Shown here piece after piece: positions 25,834 through 35,591 of a stretch of 64,000 bases of DNA; the stretch's first letter is position 1, and each line of letters opens with the position of its first letter. Both the position numbers and the translations under genes were made by a program. The DNA comes from Arcicella aquatica. GTDB taxonomy: Bacteria > Bacteroidota > Bacteroidia > Cytophagales > Spirosomataceae. The stretch is taken from assembly GCF_034928825.1 (NCBI RefSeq), contig NZ_JAYFUL010000008.1, positions 1 to 64,000 of the forward strand, in the 5' to 3' direction. The notes under the pieces are model-generated. The model ran no database searches and was not told the DNA's origin. It was given only the letters and a program-made list of their open reading frames with translations.

Positions 25834-27708
25834 TTATTTTTCGTCTGCTGGTACTAACCAAGCTTTGCGAAGAGCAATCTGTGCTTCTGTTGGATTCTCT
25901 GCTGGAGAAAGCAGATTTTTCTCAATTACTTCTGGAATAAAGATTTTAGATGAAAGTCTGGCTTCTACTTTCTTATCTCCATTTTTTCTAAGCACAACAA
26001 ATTCAACATTATCACCTTCTTTAGTGTTGTTGATAAAATCAGAACGAGTATTTCTAAAACCATTCAGGTCTAATGGTTTTCCATTTAAAGAAACTAGCTC
26101 ATCACCTGCTTTAAACCCAATTTTTGCACCGAAGGCATCAATTCCTTCATCGTCAATGATAAAAATACCTTTTGTTTCAGGATTGATTCCTAAGTTATAG
26201 ACCGAAAAGCCTAATGTTTTTTCTAGTTTCTTGTTAGTTTTTTGGAAGTTGATACCTACACTATTCAAGGTTTCTATTAAAGGCAAAGGTTGTTTTCCTT
26301 CTACATAATTAGCAAAAAACTGACGAATCTCTGGGAATTTAGTTATTTCAGTAATCTTATCGAAAAGCTCATCATCGTTGAAAGATTTATCTTTACCATA
26401 ATATTTAGATAAGTCTTTCATCAAATTCTGTGTTCCATATTTCCCTCCTGATAATTGACGAAGCTTAATATCCAAACAAAGCCCTATCAATGCTCCTTTT
26501 TCATATACGTTTTGGTATTGGTCTTTGTATTTTTCCAATACATCAGCCGACATTACTGTAAAAGGGATATCATCTTTATAGCGGTCATACATATTGCCAA
26601 TTTTAGAACGAAGCATATTCATATACATTGGCAATTCAATCAAACCATATTTTGCTTGCATGTGTCCCGCTGCATATTCTGTAATTCCTTCATACATCCA
26701 AAGATGCTTAGACATTTTCGGATGGTTAAAATCAAACTCACCTATTTCTTTTGAATGAATACTAAGCGGCGTAACGATATGGAAAAACTCATGTGAACAA
26801 ACATCTTTTACTGTTTGTGCCAGCTCGTCTGATGAAGATTCAGGCAAATAATAGAAAGATGAGTATGAGTGTTCTAAAGCACCATAGCTTCCATTTTTTA
26901 AATTATCTGAAAGCACAATGACAAAGGCATATTTTTTAATGGGTAAAGTCCCCCCTAAATATTCTTTCTGAGCTTCCAACAATGTTTTTACATTCTCAGC
27001 AATTTCAGCAGAAGTAGCTTTTTTATTAGGCGAATAAAGCGAAATTAAAATATCTGCCCCTCCTACTTTTAAGATAGTTGTATCAGGTTTGCAATACATG
27101 ATAGGTGCATCTACCAAATCATTGTAATTTGAAACACTGAAAAAATCCTTTGTATCATCTGATTTAGTAGCCGTTAATGAAGATGCGCCATAAAAACCTG
27201 TTGGTTTTGTAAAGGTCACTTCGTAAGTACTACGCTTTAAATCATCAAAGTAACCAAAAAAGCCATGCGTATTAATGGCAAAAAGCTTATTTTCTTCAAT
27301 ATCAGTACCGGCAGGTTCAAAAACATATTCACCCGAAATTTCTGGTGAATCCCAAGTATCATCTACTAAGTACGTGATTTTACTAAGTTTCTTTGCTCCT
27401 TTTATTTTATAGCTGTTAGCATCAATCTTATTGACAGTCAATTCTTTTCCTTTATCATCAAAAGCTTTTAAGGCAGAGATATAACGGCCAAAATCATAGT
27501 TGGCATAAGTGCCAGGAACAATTTTAGGAAAATTATATACTATTTCATCTTTCAAGATTTTAGGAGTAGTCAGTGTTACTTCTAATTTATCGTTTTGAAC
27601 TTTTGTTAAATCAATAAAAAACTGGTAATTGGCATTTTGAGTAACTTTCTGGGCGAAAGTTGGAAGGCATATTGTCAATGCCAAAAACATCAGGAATTTA
27701 ATCTTCAT
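25834..27708 (-). CDS. M61 family (glycyl aminopeptidase-like) peptidase with PDZ domain
   Basis: A 624-residue exported protein. A signal peptide ends at residue 19 (TFAQ). The N-terminal beta-rich region is followed by the zinc motif HEFFH near 308-312, with the third ligand in LWMYEGITEYAAG near 339, as in M61 enzymes. A PDZ domain (about 505-590; GINPETKGIFIID, GFKAGDELVSLNGKPL) is characteristic of the family. Such enzymes remove N-terminal Gly or Ala. The gene follows the subtilisin gene's upstream side on the same strand. Confidence 0.9.
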   Translation of the reverse strand: MKIKFLMFLALTICLPTFAQKVTQNANYQFFIDLTKVQNDKLEVTLTTPKILKDEIVYNFPKIVPGTYANYDFGRYISALKAFDDKGKELTVNKIDANSYKIKGAKKLSKITYLVDDTWDSPEISGEYVFEPAGTDIEENKLFAINTHGFFGYFDDLKRSTYEVTFTKPTGFYGASSLTATKSDDTKDFFSVSNYNDLVDAPIMYCKPDTTILKVGGADILISLYSPNKKATSAEIAENVKTLLEAQKEYLGGTLPIKKYAFVIVLSDNLKNGSYGALEHSYSSFYYLPESSSDELAQTVKDVCSHEFFHIVTPLSIHSKEIGEFDFNHPKMSKHLWMYEGITEYAAGHMQAKYGLIELPMYMNMLRSKIGNMYDRYKDDIPFTVMSADVLEKYKDQYQNVYEKGALIGLCLDIKLRQLSGGKYGTQNLMKDLSKYYGKDKSFNDDELFDKITEITKFPEIRQFFANYVEGKQPLPLIETLNSVGINFQKTNKKLEKTLGFSVYNLGINPETKGIFIIDDEGIDAFGAKIGFKAGDELVSLNGKPLDLNGFRNTRSDFINNTKEGDNVEFVVLRKNGDKKVEARLSSKIFIPEVIEKNLLSPAENPTEAQIALRKAWLVPADEK

Positions 27709-27829
27709 TGGGCTTTATTAGAGTTGTTAAAATATTATAACTGCATTTCTTAGAGAAATATAACGATTTCTTAGCAAGAAAGTATATTTATCAAAACGTA
27801 GAAGTAATTAAATACTCTCTTTTTTGACA

Positions 27830-28399
27830 TTATCGTTTAAAAATCAATGTACCTTGAAGAAAAGTAGCATCATCAAATTCTTTTTGAGAACCTTTTACTC
27901 CAATAGCCAAAGAGCCCAATAACATAAAAGGCAAATCACTAAAGTCTCCAGCTTCGATGTTACCACTAGCATTTTTAGTAAATTTTTTTGAACCTAATTT
28001 TAAACTATTTGCAGTTAATTCCAACACTGAAAATGTCTGAACAGATTCTTTTCCAGTATTATCTTTAGTAATTAAGTCGATTGTTTTGTTACTATCTTTT
28101 GTTTTCCAAGTACCTACAGTTTTACCAGCAGCATAAGTACCATCTTGCTTAAAATCAAATGAAACACCAGTTGCAAGGGCATTAACCATTGTTGTATCAA
28201 TCTTAGGAGTACGTTTAATTTCTTGCAGTGTTGCTTCATAAGTTTTAATATTTGTAATGGTTCCAAAACCTGAAATTGACCATTTACCTACAATGCTCAC
28301 GGGTGCTTGCGGAACGACGTCAGAACCAAACTTTTCTTGGCAGGCAGTAAAAGAAAGGATAGAAATCAATGTGATGATGAATAAGGCGATTTTTTTCAT
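27830..28399 (-). CDS. Lipocalin-like lipoprotein
   Basis: A 189-residue lipoprotein. The signal ends SFTAC (Cys20). The rest resembles Bacteroidota lipocalin-like domains: an opening SIVGKWSISGFGTI, a middle SFDFKQDGTYAAGKTVGTWKTK that forms consecutive strands, and NSLKLGSKKFTK near the end. These proteins are envelope-anchored with unknown ligands. Monocistronic, 121 bases before the M61 gene start region. Confidence 0.65.
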   Translation of the reverse strand: MKKIALFIITLISILSFTACQEKFGSDVVPQAPVSIVGKWSISGFGTITNIKTYEATLQEIKRTPKIDTTMVNALATGVSFDFKQDGTYAAGKTVGTWKTKDSNKTIDLITKDNTGKESVQTFSVLELTANSLKLGSKKFTKNASGNIEAGDFSDLPFMLLGSLAIGVKGSQKEFDDATFLQGTLIFKR

Positions 28400-28489
28400 T
28401 AGGATAATTTTTTAGCGTTCAAGACTTAAATTTAAGAAATATGTCAAATAATAAAACTCAAAACTTATTAAATGGTACTAAATTAAAGC

Positions 28490-28520
28490 TAGAAAGCTCG
28501 ATTAGTAGTCGAGCTTTCTA
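28490..28520 (-). terminator. Terminator after guaA
   Basis: TAGAAAGCTCGA at 28490-28501 pairs with TCGAGCTTTCTA at 28509-28520, 21 bases past the guaA stop on the minus strand. The following minus-strand bases are moderately T-rich. Confidence 0.65.
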
Positions 28521-28540
28521 TTTATACTTCATTTGTATGC

Positions 28541-30067
28541 TTACTCCCACTCAATCGTTGCTGGTGGTTTTGACGAAATATCATAAACAACTCTGTTTAC
28601 TCCTTTTACTTTATTGATAATTTCGTTTGAAATTTCTGCTAAAAACTCATAAGGTAAATGACACCAATCGGCCGTCATTCCGTCTACAGACGAAACCGCT
28701 CTTAATGCTACTACTCTTTCATAGGTACGTTCGTCGCCCATTACCCCTACTGACTGTATCGGTAAAAGCATCGCTCCTGCTTGCCAAACGTTATCGTATA
28801 AGCCTTTATTTTTCAAGCCATTGATAAAGATGGCATCTACTTCTTGTAAAATCTGTACTTTTTCAGCCGTAATATCTCCTAAAATTCTAATTCCTAAACC
28901 TGGTCCTGGGAATGGGTGACGGCCTAGTATAAACTGAGGAATTTCAAGTGTTCTACCTACTAAACGTACTTCATCTTTGAAAAGTGTTTTTAGTGGCTCA
29001 ACGATTTTCAATTTCATATAATCTGGCAAACCGCCTACATTATGGTGAGATTTAATCGTAGCTGATGGGCCTTTAATCGAAACAGATTCAATAATATCTG
29101 GATAGATGGTACCTTGACCTAACCATTTAACGTCTTCTATCAAATGTGACTCTTGGTCAAATACATCAATAAATACTTTACCTATGGCCTTGCGTTTTGC
29201 TTCTGGGTCAGTCAAGCCAGCTAATGCTGTATAAAACTGATCTTTAGCATCCACTCCTTTTACATTTAAGCCAAGGTTTTTGTATGACTCAAGTACGTCT
29301 TCAAACTCGTTCTTTCTCAACAAACCATTGTCAACAAAAATACAATAAAGGTTTTTGCCAATTGCTTTATGAATCAATACCGCTGCTACTGAGCTATCTA
29401 CACCACCTGAAAGTCCTAAAACTACTTTGTCATCCCCTAACTGTGCTTTCAATTCAGCCACGGTAGTATCAACAAATGAGTCAGCCGTCCAGTCTTGTGA
29501 ACATCCACAAACGCCAACAACGAAGTTTTTTAACATCGTTTTGCCTTCTAATGAGTGCGTCACTTCTGGGTGAAACTGTATGCCGTAAGTTTGTTCTCCT
29601 TTGATATGAAAAGCGGCAATCTTTACAGATTCCGTTGAACCAATGATTTCAAAATCTTCTGGAATCGACATAATCGTATCTCCGTGCGACATCCATACTT
29701 GGTTGTTTTCAGAAACATCATTTAACAACGGATTTTCAGCTACTTTTTGCAATTTAGCTCTTCCGTATTCACGATGTCCAGCATTATATACTTCTCCGCC
29801 TCCCATATAAGCCAATAGTTGTGCACCATAGCAAATACCTAATACAGGCAGTTTACCTCTAAAAAGACTCATGTCAACTCTTGGCGAGTCTTCATCACGT
29901 ACAGAACATGGGCTACCAGACAAAATTATGCCTTTTACATCTTCACCAATTGATGGGATTTTATTGTAAGGATGGATTTCGCAATAAATATTAAGTTCAC
30001 GAACTCTGCGGGCAATTAATTGAGTGACTTGTGAACCAAAGTCGAGGATAAGAATTTTTTCGGACAT
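28541..30067 (-). CDS. guaA: GMP synthase (glutamine-hydrolysing)
   Basis: A 508-residue cytoplasmic enzyme converting XMP to GMP with ATP and glutamine. The class I glutamine amidotransferase domain (about 1-190) shows the nucleophile Cys in GICYGAQ near 80 and the His/Glu pair in QFHPEVTHS. The ATP-pyrophosphatase domain starts with the PP-loop VVLGLSGGVDSSVAAVL near 220. The C-terminal dimerisation domain ends VYDISSKPPATIEWE, the typical GuaA end. Length is slightly below E. coli (525). Its stop is followed by a terminator and it stands alone. Confidence 0.98.
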   Translation of the reverse strand: MSEKILILDFGSQVTQLIARRVRELNIYCEIHPYNKIPSIGEDVKGIILSGSPCSVRDEDSPRVDMSLFRGKLPVLGICYGAQLLAYMGGGEVYNAGHREYGRAKLQKVAENPLLNDVSENNQVWMSHGDTIMSIPEDFEIIGSTESVKIAAFHIKGEQTYGIQFHPEVTHSLEGKTMLKNFVVGVCGCSQDWTADSFVDTTVAELKAQLGDDKVVLGLSGGVDSSVAAVLIHKAIGKNLYCIFVDNGLLRKNEFEDVLESYKNLGLNVKGVDAKDQFYTALAGLTDPEAKRKAIGKVFIDVFDQESHLIEDVKWLGQGTIYPDIIESVSIKGPSATIKSHHNVGGLPDYMKLKIVEPLKTLFKDEVRLVGRTLEIPQFILGRHPFPGPGLGIRILGDITAEKVQILQEVDAIFINGLKNKGLYDNVWQAGAMLLPIQSVGVMGDERTYERVVALRAVSSVDGMTADWCHLPYEFLAEISNEIINKVKGVNRVVYDISSKPPATIEWE

Positions 30068-30133
30068 TTTTCGATTTCGGATTGCTGAATTCGGATTGCA
30101 AAATTGAGCCTTCCGAAAACTATGCTAAAAAAT

Positions 30134-30164
30134 AAACCGCAAATTTCGGGAAAATTTGCGGTTT
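30134..30164 (-). terminator. Terminator after the MBOAT operon
   Basis: AAACCGCAAATTT at 30134-30146 pairs with AAATTTGCGGTTT at 30152-30164. On the minus strand ATTTTTTAG follows, giving a rho-independent terminator 48 bases after the MBOAT stop and upstream of guaA. Word-like tcggattgctgaattcgg text lies beside it at about 30070-30105. Confidence 0.75.
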
Positions 30165-30211
30165 TGAAGTAATAAATTTTACTTTTTTATAAAAATATCT
30201 CTTCAGTGTTT

Positions 30212-31687
30212 TTAAAACTGGAAATAAATAAACTGCGCTGGAGCGTCGAACATTCCTAAAAAGAGTATCGCTAATACTATTCCGTAATAAAGTACCCAAC
30301 GAAACAATACTGGTTTTTGGCTTATAACTGTTCTTAAACGCTGCCCTCTTTGATAAAAATGTACCGTTTCCATGACTAACAAAGAGAAAACAACCATAGC
30401 AAAATTAGCAAAGCCTTGTCCTAAGAAAATATTTTTATCAATAAAGCTTCTGTTAGTAAGTTGTGAAAGTTGTTCACCAATGCCCGAAAACAAATGCGTA
30501 GCAATATGGTATGCCGATTTAAAATCAACTGCACGGAAGAAAATCCAAGCGAAACTTGTTAAACAGAAAACGGTAAGAATCTGGATGATTTTATAAAGCA
30601 ATGGCAATTTTTTCAAACCTATTATGCCTATTACCTTGTTTCTAAAATCAACGGTAAGGTTCGCAAAAATCAAGTAAAATCCGTGCATAGCTCCCCAAAT
30701 AACAAAGTTCCAACTAGCACCATGCCAAATACCCGAAACCAGAAAAACGATAAAAAGATTGTATTCTCTTCGCCATTTAGACACCCTGTTTCCTCCTAAA
30801 GAAATATACAGATAATCTCTGAACCAAGTGGAAAGTGAAATATGCCAACGACGCCAAAATTCAGAAATAGTTTTTGAAAAATAAGGGCGGTCAAAATTTT
30901 TCATCAAATCAAAACCCATTACCTGTGCCGAACCTAAGGCAATATCAGAATACCCAGAGAAATCACAGAAAATTTGAATTGAAAATAAAGTAGTAGCGAC
31001 TATCAAAGGAATTCCTTTTTGTTCAAAGGGGTGGTCATACACTTGATTTACCATCACTGCAAGACGGTCGGCGATGACTACTTTTTTAAACATCCCCCAA
31101 GCCATTAGTTTCAAGCCATCCGTTACGCGCTGATAATCAAAATCAAATTTTTCATAGAATTGATGCAATACATTCTGTGGTCTTTCGATAGGACCAGCTA
31201 CCAATTGTGGATAGAACATTACGTATAACGAGTAAATTCCAAAATGTCGTTCAGCTTTCTGATTACCTCTATATACTTCTATCGTATAAGACATCGCCTG
31301 AAAAGTGTGAAAAGACAGTCCGATTGGTAGTAAAATTTTAAGGTAAGGAATAGGGTTTTCAAGGGCAAAACCTTTTAATAGAAAGCCTATATTTTCGTTC
31401 AAGAAATTATAGTATTTGAAAATTGCCAGAACGCCAATGTTAGCAATAAGGCTCATCGTCAAGAACAATTTCCTTTTTTTCCCTTCCGACTGTTCTATAT
31501 AAATACCTGCATAATAGTCTATTACAATCGTAAAACCCAAAATAAGCATATAAATGGGAACGAAAGCCATATAGAAATAGCAACTCGCTACCAATAATAA
31601 TAACCAACGAAAACGATAGGGCATTAAGAAATAGAGTATCGTAACGATGGGAAAAAAGATTAGAAATTCTATAGAATTAAATAACAT
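30212..31687 (-). CDS. MBOAT family O-acyltransferase (AlgI/PatA-like)
   Basis: A 491-residue integral membrane protein with about ten to eleven helices. MBOAT hallmarks are LVAGPIERPQNVLHQF, then WRRWHISLSTWFRDYLYISLGGNR and the invariant His in GIWHGASWNFVIWG near 322. Enzymes of this class move acetyl groups across the membrane to sugars (alginate AlgI, peptidoglycan PatA, teichoic acid DltB). Its upstream partner is an SGNH protein, the usual second component. The NamZ gene in the same operon makes peptidoglycan or a MurNAc-containing glycan a plausible target, but cellulose or capsule acetylation is possible. Confidence 0.92.
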   Translation of the reverse strand: MLFNSIEFLIFFPIVTILYFLMPYRFRWLLLLVASCYFYMAFVPIYMLILGFTIVIDYYAGIYIEQSEGKKRKLFLTMSLIANIGVLAIFKYYNFLNENIGFLLKGFALENPIPYLKILLPIGLSFHTFQAMSYTIEVYRGNQKAERHFGIYSLYVMFYPQLVAGPIERPQNVLHQFYEKFDFDYQRVTDGLKLMAWGMFKKVVIADRLAVMVNQVYDHPFEQKGIPLIVATTLFSIQIFCDFSGYSDIALGSAQVMGFDLMKNFDRPYFSKTISEFWRRWHISLSTWFRDYLYISLGGNRVSKWRREYNLFIVFLVSGIWHGASWNFVIWGAMHGFYLIFANLTVDFRNKVIGIIGLKKLPLLYKIIQILTVFCLTSFAWIFFRAVDFKSAYHIATHLFSGIGEQLSQLTNRSFIDKNIFLGQGFANFAMVVFSLLVMETVHFYQRGQRLRTVISQKPVLFRWVLYYGIVLAILFLGMFDAPAQFIYFQF

Positions 31688-31748
31688 AGTGATAAAAATC
31701 AGTCTTGTTCTATTACTTATGGAAGCGTTGAAACAGACAAGATTTATT

Positions 31749-32777
31749 TTATTTGTTTTTACTATTAATATTGTTCGCTAAAGGCTCTTGCTTTTTCGTC
31801 CTGATTGATTGGATACTTTTCTGAAACTTATCACTATTTTCAAATAATGTCAGTATTCTTTTTGTAAATATTTCCCTTCCTTTATCATTTGGATGATAAG
31901 CATTATCATAAAACAAAGTATCGTCCATCAAAGCATATTGGGGTGTACCTAATATTGGTATTTTGAGATGCCTCTTTATCTGCGCACTGATTTTTTTAAT
32001 AATGTTAGCATTTTCTTCAAAACTTTTTTGTGCTAAACAAGGAAAGGTAAAAAACACTTTAGCTCCTTTCTGTTGGGCAAAAGCATAAAAATCGTTTAAA
32101 TCCTTTATTTGTTGGCTGAAATCTTGGTCAGATGGTATTGTTGGATAGGCAATTTTAGTGGGAGGATTATTCAAATGGCAAAGCAAATCTCCTTTAGATG
32201 AAAAACAATTTCGATAGAAAATAGAAGTTGTATCAGCTATACTTATCGGTTTGCTTCTCGAATGGTTTAGAGCTTCACCAATCATCAATCTACAATCAGT
32301 TAATCGATGAGTAGTATAACTGCTTATTTTTTCAGTAATAGATGGAAAGTGTATCCATTTTTGTGAAGGAGGATAAAAATCTGCGGCAATCAATTGCTCT
32401 TCATATTTTCCTTCAGACCTAACCATATATTCTAACGTTATCAACACCACATCTCCTTTTTTCAAATAAGTTTTCAGCTCTTCCATCATATACTTACTTC
32501 CGAAATTGAAATGCAAAGCAGCATTCACTACTGGCAAACCGATTTCATCCTCTAGCATATCGCTATTTATCCCAAATGCCATGCTTGAACCACTCATCAA
32601 AACTAATCTCGGACTTGGCACAGTTGCTAGCATTTTTGTTTTATCGATAATCGTAGCTATGTAAGCATTGTGTGAGCGTGGGTCGAAAATTAAATCTAAT
32701 TTTCTGGCACTATCAATGGCTAACAATGGTAAAAAACCAATCAAAAATAGTTTTAGTATAAACTTTAAGAATTTCAA
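31749..32777 (-). CDS. SGNH-fold partner protein of the MBOAT acyltransferase
   Basis: A 342-residue protein with an N-terminal membrane anchor (LKFILKLFLIGFLPLLAI). SGNH block I is LVLMSGSSMAFGI with nucleophile Ser65 in the GDS position (GSS). The catalytic Asp/His block V is YDNAYHPNDKGREIF near residue 300. This matches the AlgJ/AlgX/PatB/DltD type, which receives the acetyl group and transfers it to the extracytoplasmic polymer. It sits 61 bases upstream of the MBOAT gene and 48 bases downstream of NamZ, on the same strand. Confidence 0.78.
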   Translation of the reverse strand: MKFLKFILKLFLIGFLPLLAIDSARKLDLIFDPRSHNAYIATIIDKTKMLATVPSPRLVLMSGSSMAFGINSDMLEDEIGLPVVNAALHFNFGSKYMMEELKTYLKKGDVVLITLEYMVRSEGKYEEQLIAADFYPPSQKWIHFPSITEKISSYTTHRLTDCRLMIGEALNHSRSKPISIADTTSIFYRNCFSSKGDLLCHLNNPPTKIAYPTIPSDQDFSQQIKDLNDFYAFAQQKGAKVFFTFPCLAQKSFEENANIIKKISAQIKRHLKIPILGTPQYALMDDTLFYDNAYHPNDKGREIFTKRILTLFENSDKFQKSIQSIRTKKQEPLANNINSKNK

Positions 32778-32825
32778 AATATGTGATTTTATAATGTTAT
32801 TACGTTAGAGTTAATCATCAAAATA

Positions 32826-34004
32826 CTATTCTGCATACAATAAATATTTCTTTCTGATTGCTTTATATTGGTCTAGGTCTTTTTTCCAAGACGCTCGAAT
32901 TTCTGCTTCTGTTTTCCCTTCTATAATTTGCTTTTTTAAAACATCTGACCCTGCCAATAGATTAAAGAAAGCGTTATCACTAAAAAACTTATTTTTATCG
33001 ACTGATTGCTGATAAAAGTCTAATACATATTTTAAGGTAAAGCCTTGTTTGCGAGCATCAATTTGGCTTAAATCTAACCCATAACACAATTTACCTTTTT
33101 GAGGCGGGTTTTTAGCCCCAGGCTTATCTTCAGGTGTAAAAGTGAAAGTTCTGTTAGCTTGATTAGGCGAACCTATCACCTGAAACTGTTTGTCGGTTCC
33201 TCTACCTACGCTTACGTCTGTTCCTTCAAAAAAACAGATAGAAGGGTATAAAAGGATTGACTGTAAATTAGGCAAATTAGGCGAAGGGGCAATTGGTGGT
33301 GCATAAACCATTGAATGATGGTAATTCAAACATTTTACAACCGTTAAGTTAGCCTTCACGCCATCTTTTAGCCAGCCTTCCTGATTAATCATTTGTGCTA
33401 ATTCGCCTACCGTACAACCGTGCACTACCGGGATGGGGTTTAACCCTACAAATGATGCAAATTTCTTATCTAACACTGGGCCATCTACATAATGTCCATT
33501 AGGGTTTGGTCTATCTAACACTAATACCGCTTTCCCTGTTTCGGCACAAGCTTCCATCACATAGTGCATGGTAGAAGAATACGTATAAAACCTTGCTCCT
33601 ACATCCTGAATATCAAAAATTACGACATCTATGCCTTCTAATTGTGCAGGGCTAGGTTTTTTATTGGCACCGTACAAGGATACTATCGGTAAGCCCGTCT
33701 TTTTATCAATGCCATTCGCAATATGTTCGCCTGCATCTGCTGTTCCTCTAAAGCCATGTTCTGGAGCAAAAATCGTTTTTATCTTTACGCCCAAACTAAT
33801 TAAGGAATCAGCCAAATGTGTTTTGCCTATTACCGAAGTATGATTTACCACCAAAGCTACCGTTTTATCTTTCAAAAGGGGCAGGTATATTGCTGTCTGC
33901 TCTGCTCCTGTTTGTAGGGTAGCGATTGTATTTTTTTTACTGCTTATACAAGAAATAAGCAATAAGCCTGTTAAGATAAAAACGATTTTTGTTGAATGAA
34001 GCAT
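32826..34004 (-). CDS. namZ: DUF1343 / NamZ-type exo-beta-N-acetylmuramidase, lipoprotein
   Basis: A 392-residue lipoprotein. The ATG at 34004 is chosen because it places LTGLLLISC with Cys19 as a lipobox; the longer frame adds 15 residues. Landmarks of DUF1343 are ALVVNHTSVIG, IFAPEHGFRGTADAGE, LPIVSLYG, VVIFDIQDVGARFYTY, VLDRPNPNGHYVDGP, and SVGRGTDKQFQVIGSP. NamZ removes MurNAc from the non-reducing end of peptidoglycan fragments, working with NagZ and amidases in muropeptide recycling. Being a lipoprotein, it probably acts in the periplasm. Lead gene of a three-gene operon with SGNH and MBOAT proteins. Confidence 0.9.
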   Translation of the reverse strand: MLHSTKIVFILTGLLLISCISSKKNTIATLQTGAEQTAIYLPLLKDKTVALVVNHTSVIGKTHLADSLISLGVKIKTIFAPEHGFRGTADAGEHIANGIDKKTGLPIVSLYGANKKPSPAQLEGIDVVIFDIQDVGARFYTYSSTMHYVMEACAETGKAVLVLDRPNPNGHYVDGPVLDKKFASFVGLNPIPVVHGCTVGELAQMINQEGWLKDGVKANLTVVKCLNYHHSMVYAPPIAPSPNLPNLQSILLYPSICFFEGTDVSVGRGTDKQFQVIGSPNQANRTFTFTPEDKPGAKNPPQKGKLCYGLDLSQIDARKQGFTLKYVLDFYQQSVDKNKFFSDNAFFNLLAGSDVLKKQIIEGKTEAEIRASWKKDLDQYKAIRKKYLLYAE

Positions 34005-34071
34005 AAAGCAAGTTATGAGTTTTGAGTAATGAGTTTTGTTTTTTTGCACCCGTTATTTCATTTTAAAAGAT

Positions 34072-34231
34072 GAAGCTGTTTAAGCTTTCCGTTTCTGAGG
34101 TGAAAGTATTGTATTTTTGAATTGATTTTTTCAAAATTTACGAAGCATAGCATCGCTACGTTGAGTAAATTTTGGAACAAGCTATGCTAAAAGACTTAGT
34201 TTAACCCAAAAGGGAAAATTTAAACAGCTTC
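34072..34231. mobile_element. MITE-like element, copy 2
   Basis: A 160-bp element with end GAAGCTGTTTAAGCTTTCC and a right end complementary to GAAGCTGTTTAAATTTTCC. The interior is almost identical to the copies at 16.6 and 47.1 kb. It occupies the 341-base divergent gap between namZ and the FtsX-type permease. Beside namZ, word-like ttatgagttttgagtaatga repeats occur at 34012-34038. Confidence 0.8.
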
Positions 34232-34345
34232 GACATAAAAGCAAGGTCTTTACTAAATTCCATCGCACGAAAATCGACTCATTAATCAATTTACCAGTAA
34301 AAACTACTTAATTTGTAGTCAAGAAACAAAATTACAAAATACTGC

Positions 34346-35566
34346 ATGAATTTCCCTTATTTCATTTCTCAGCGCATTCAAAATACTAAAACTACCTCTT
34401 TTTCGGGTACGGTCACTAAAATCGGTGTGGGAAGTATAGCAATTGGTTTGTCTGTAATGATTATTGCTTTTGCGGTGTTGTTTGGCTTTAAAGATGCCAT
34501 TCATCAAAAATTATTTAGTCTTACACCACACATCAAAATTTCTAAGTTTTCTGCCAATGAATCGTATGAAGAGAATCCTATCACACAACAAAGTGATCTT
34601 TTCAGAAACCATAAAAGTATTAAGGAAATTAGTCATTTCCAGACTTCGGCTTTAAAAGCTGGCATTCTAAAGACACGTCAGGATATTTTAGGTGTGGTTT
34701 TGAAAGGCATCAATCGTGATTTTGATTTCAAAAGGTTTGAACCAAATATCATTCAAGGCAAACAGATTAGCTTTGATACCAGTGGATATTCAAAGGAAAT
34801 ACTTATTAGTAAAGTAATTGCCGATAAATTGAGTTTAGCCGTTGGCAATGATGTAATTATGTATTTTTTGAATGCCCCCGACCGCCCTAGAAAATTAGTG
34901 GTGAACGGTATTTATGAAACCCAAATGGAAGAGTTTGACAAGAATTTAATCATTGGCGATATCAGGCTTATTCAAAAAATGAATAATTGGGGTGCGGATT
35001 CTGTGGGTAGTTATGAAATTTATATCAGCGACTTTACCCAATTAGACGCTGTTGCCAAGAAGATTCAGCGTAAAATCCAACCAGATATGAAATTGGAGAA
35101 AGTAACAACTACTTATATGGGGTTGTTCGACTGGCTGGGTATGTTGGATAGAAACATGGTTATTTTCTTAAGCTTAATTTTGTTTGTTGCTTCCTTTAAT
35201 ATGATTTCTATTCTGTTGGTATTGATGCTAGAGCGTACACCAATGATTGGCGTTTTAAAAGCATTGGGAGGAAGTAATTGGCAAATTAGGAAAATATTTT
35301 TGTGGAGTGGTTTTTCTATGATATTTAGGGGACTTGTTTATGGAAATTTGTTGGGCATAGGCATTTGTTTATTGCAAAAACATTATAAAATTTTCCCGCT
35401 CGACCCTGTGAATTATTACATGAATACCGTTCCGATAATGATGAATTGGTCCGTAATTCTTTTACTTAATTTAGCTACTATTTCTTTGGTGCTGTTCGTA
35501 TTAATTATTCCAACTTTTGTCATTACCCGTATCGAGCCTGTCAAATCTATTGTGTTTAGGAAATAG
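34346..35566 (+). CDS. FtsX/LolC-type ABC transporter permease
   Basis: A 406-residue inner-membrane permease. An N-terminal transmembrane helix (IGVGSIAIGLSVMIIAFAVL, about 27-46) is followed by a periplasmic MacB-like domain of about 220 residues, then three C-terminal helices starting VIFLSLILFVASFNMISILLV. The conserved cytoplasmic stretch RTPMIGVLKALGGSNWQIRK matches LolC/E and FtsX family proteins. The ATPase subunit is not nearby and is probably encoded elsewhere. Role in lipoprotein release is a family-level inference. Confidence 0.88.
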   Translation: MNFPYFISQRIQNTKTTSFSGTVTKIGVGSIAIGLSVMIIAFAVLFGFKDAIHQKLFSLTPHIKISKFSANESYEENPITQQSDLFRNHKSIKEISHFQTSALKAGILKTRQDILGVVLKGINRDFDFKRFEPNIIQGKQISFDTSGYSKEILISKVIADKLSLAVGNDVIMYFLNAPDRPRKLVVNGIYETQMEEFDKNLIIGDIRLIQKMNNWGADSVGSYEIYISDFTQLDAVAKKIQRKIQPDMKLEKVTTTYMGLFDWLGMLDRNMVIFLSLILFVASFNMISILLVLMLERTPMIGVLKALGGSNWQIRKIFLWSGFSMIFRGLVYGNLLGIGICLLQKHYKIFPLDPVNYYMNTVPIMMNWSVILLLNLATISLVLFVLIIPTFVITRIEPVKSIVFRK

Positions 35567-35591
35567 GCATTTTTTGAATATCATTGCTGGT

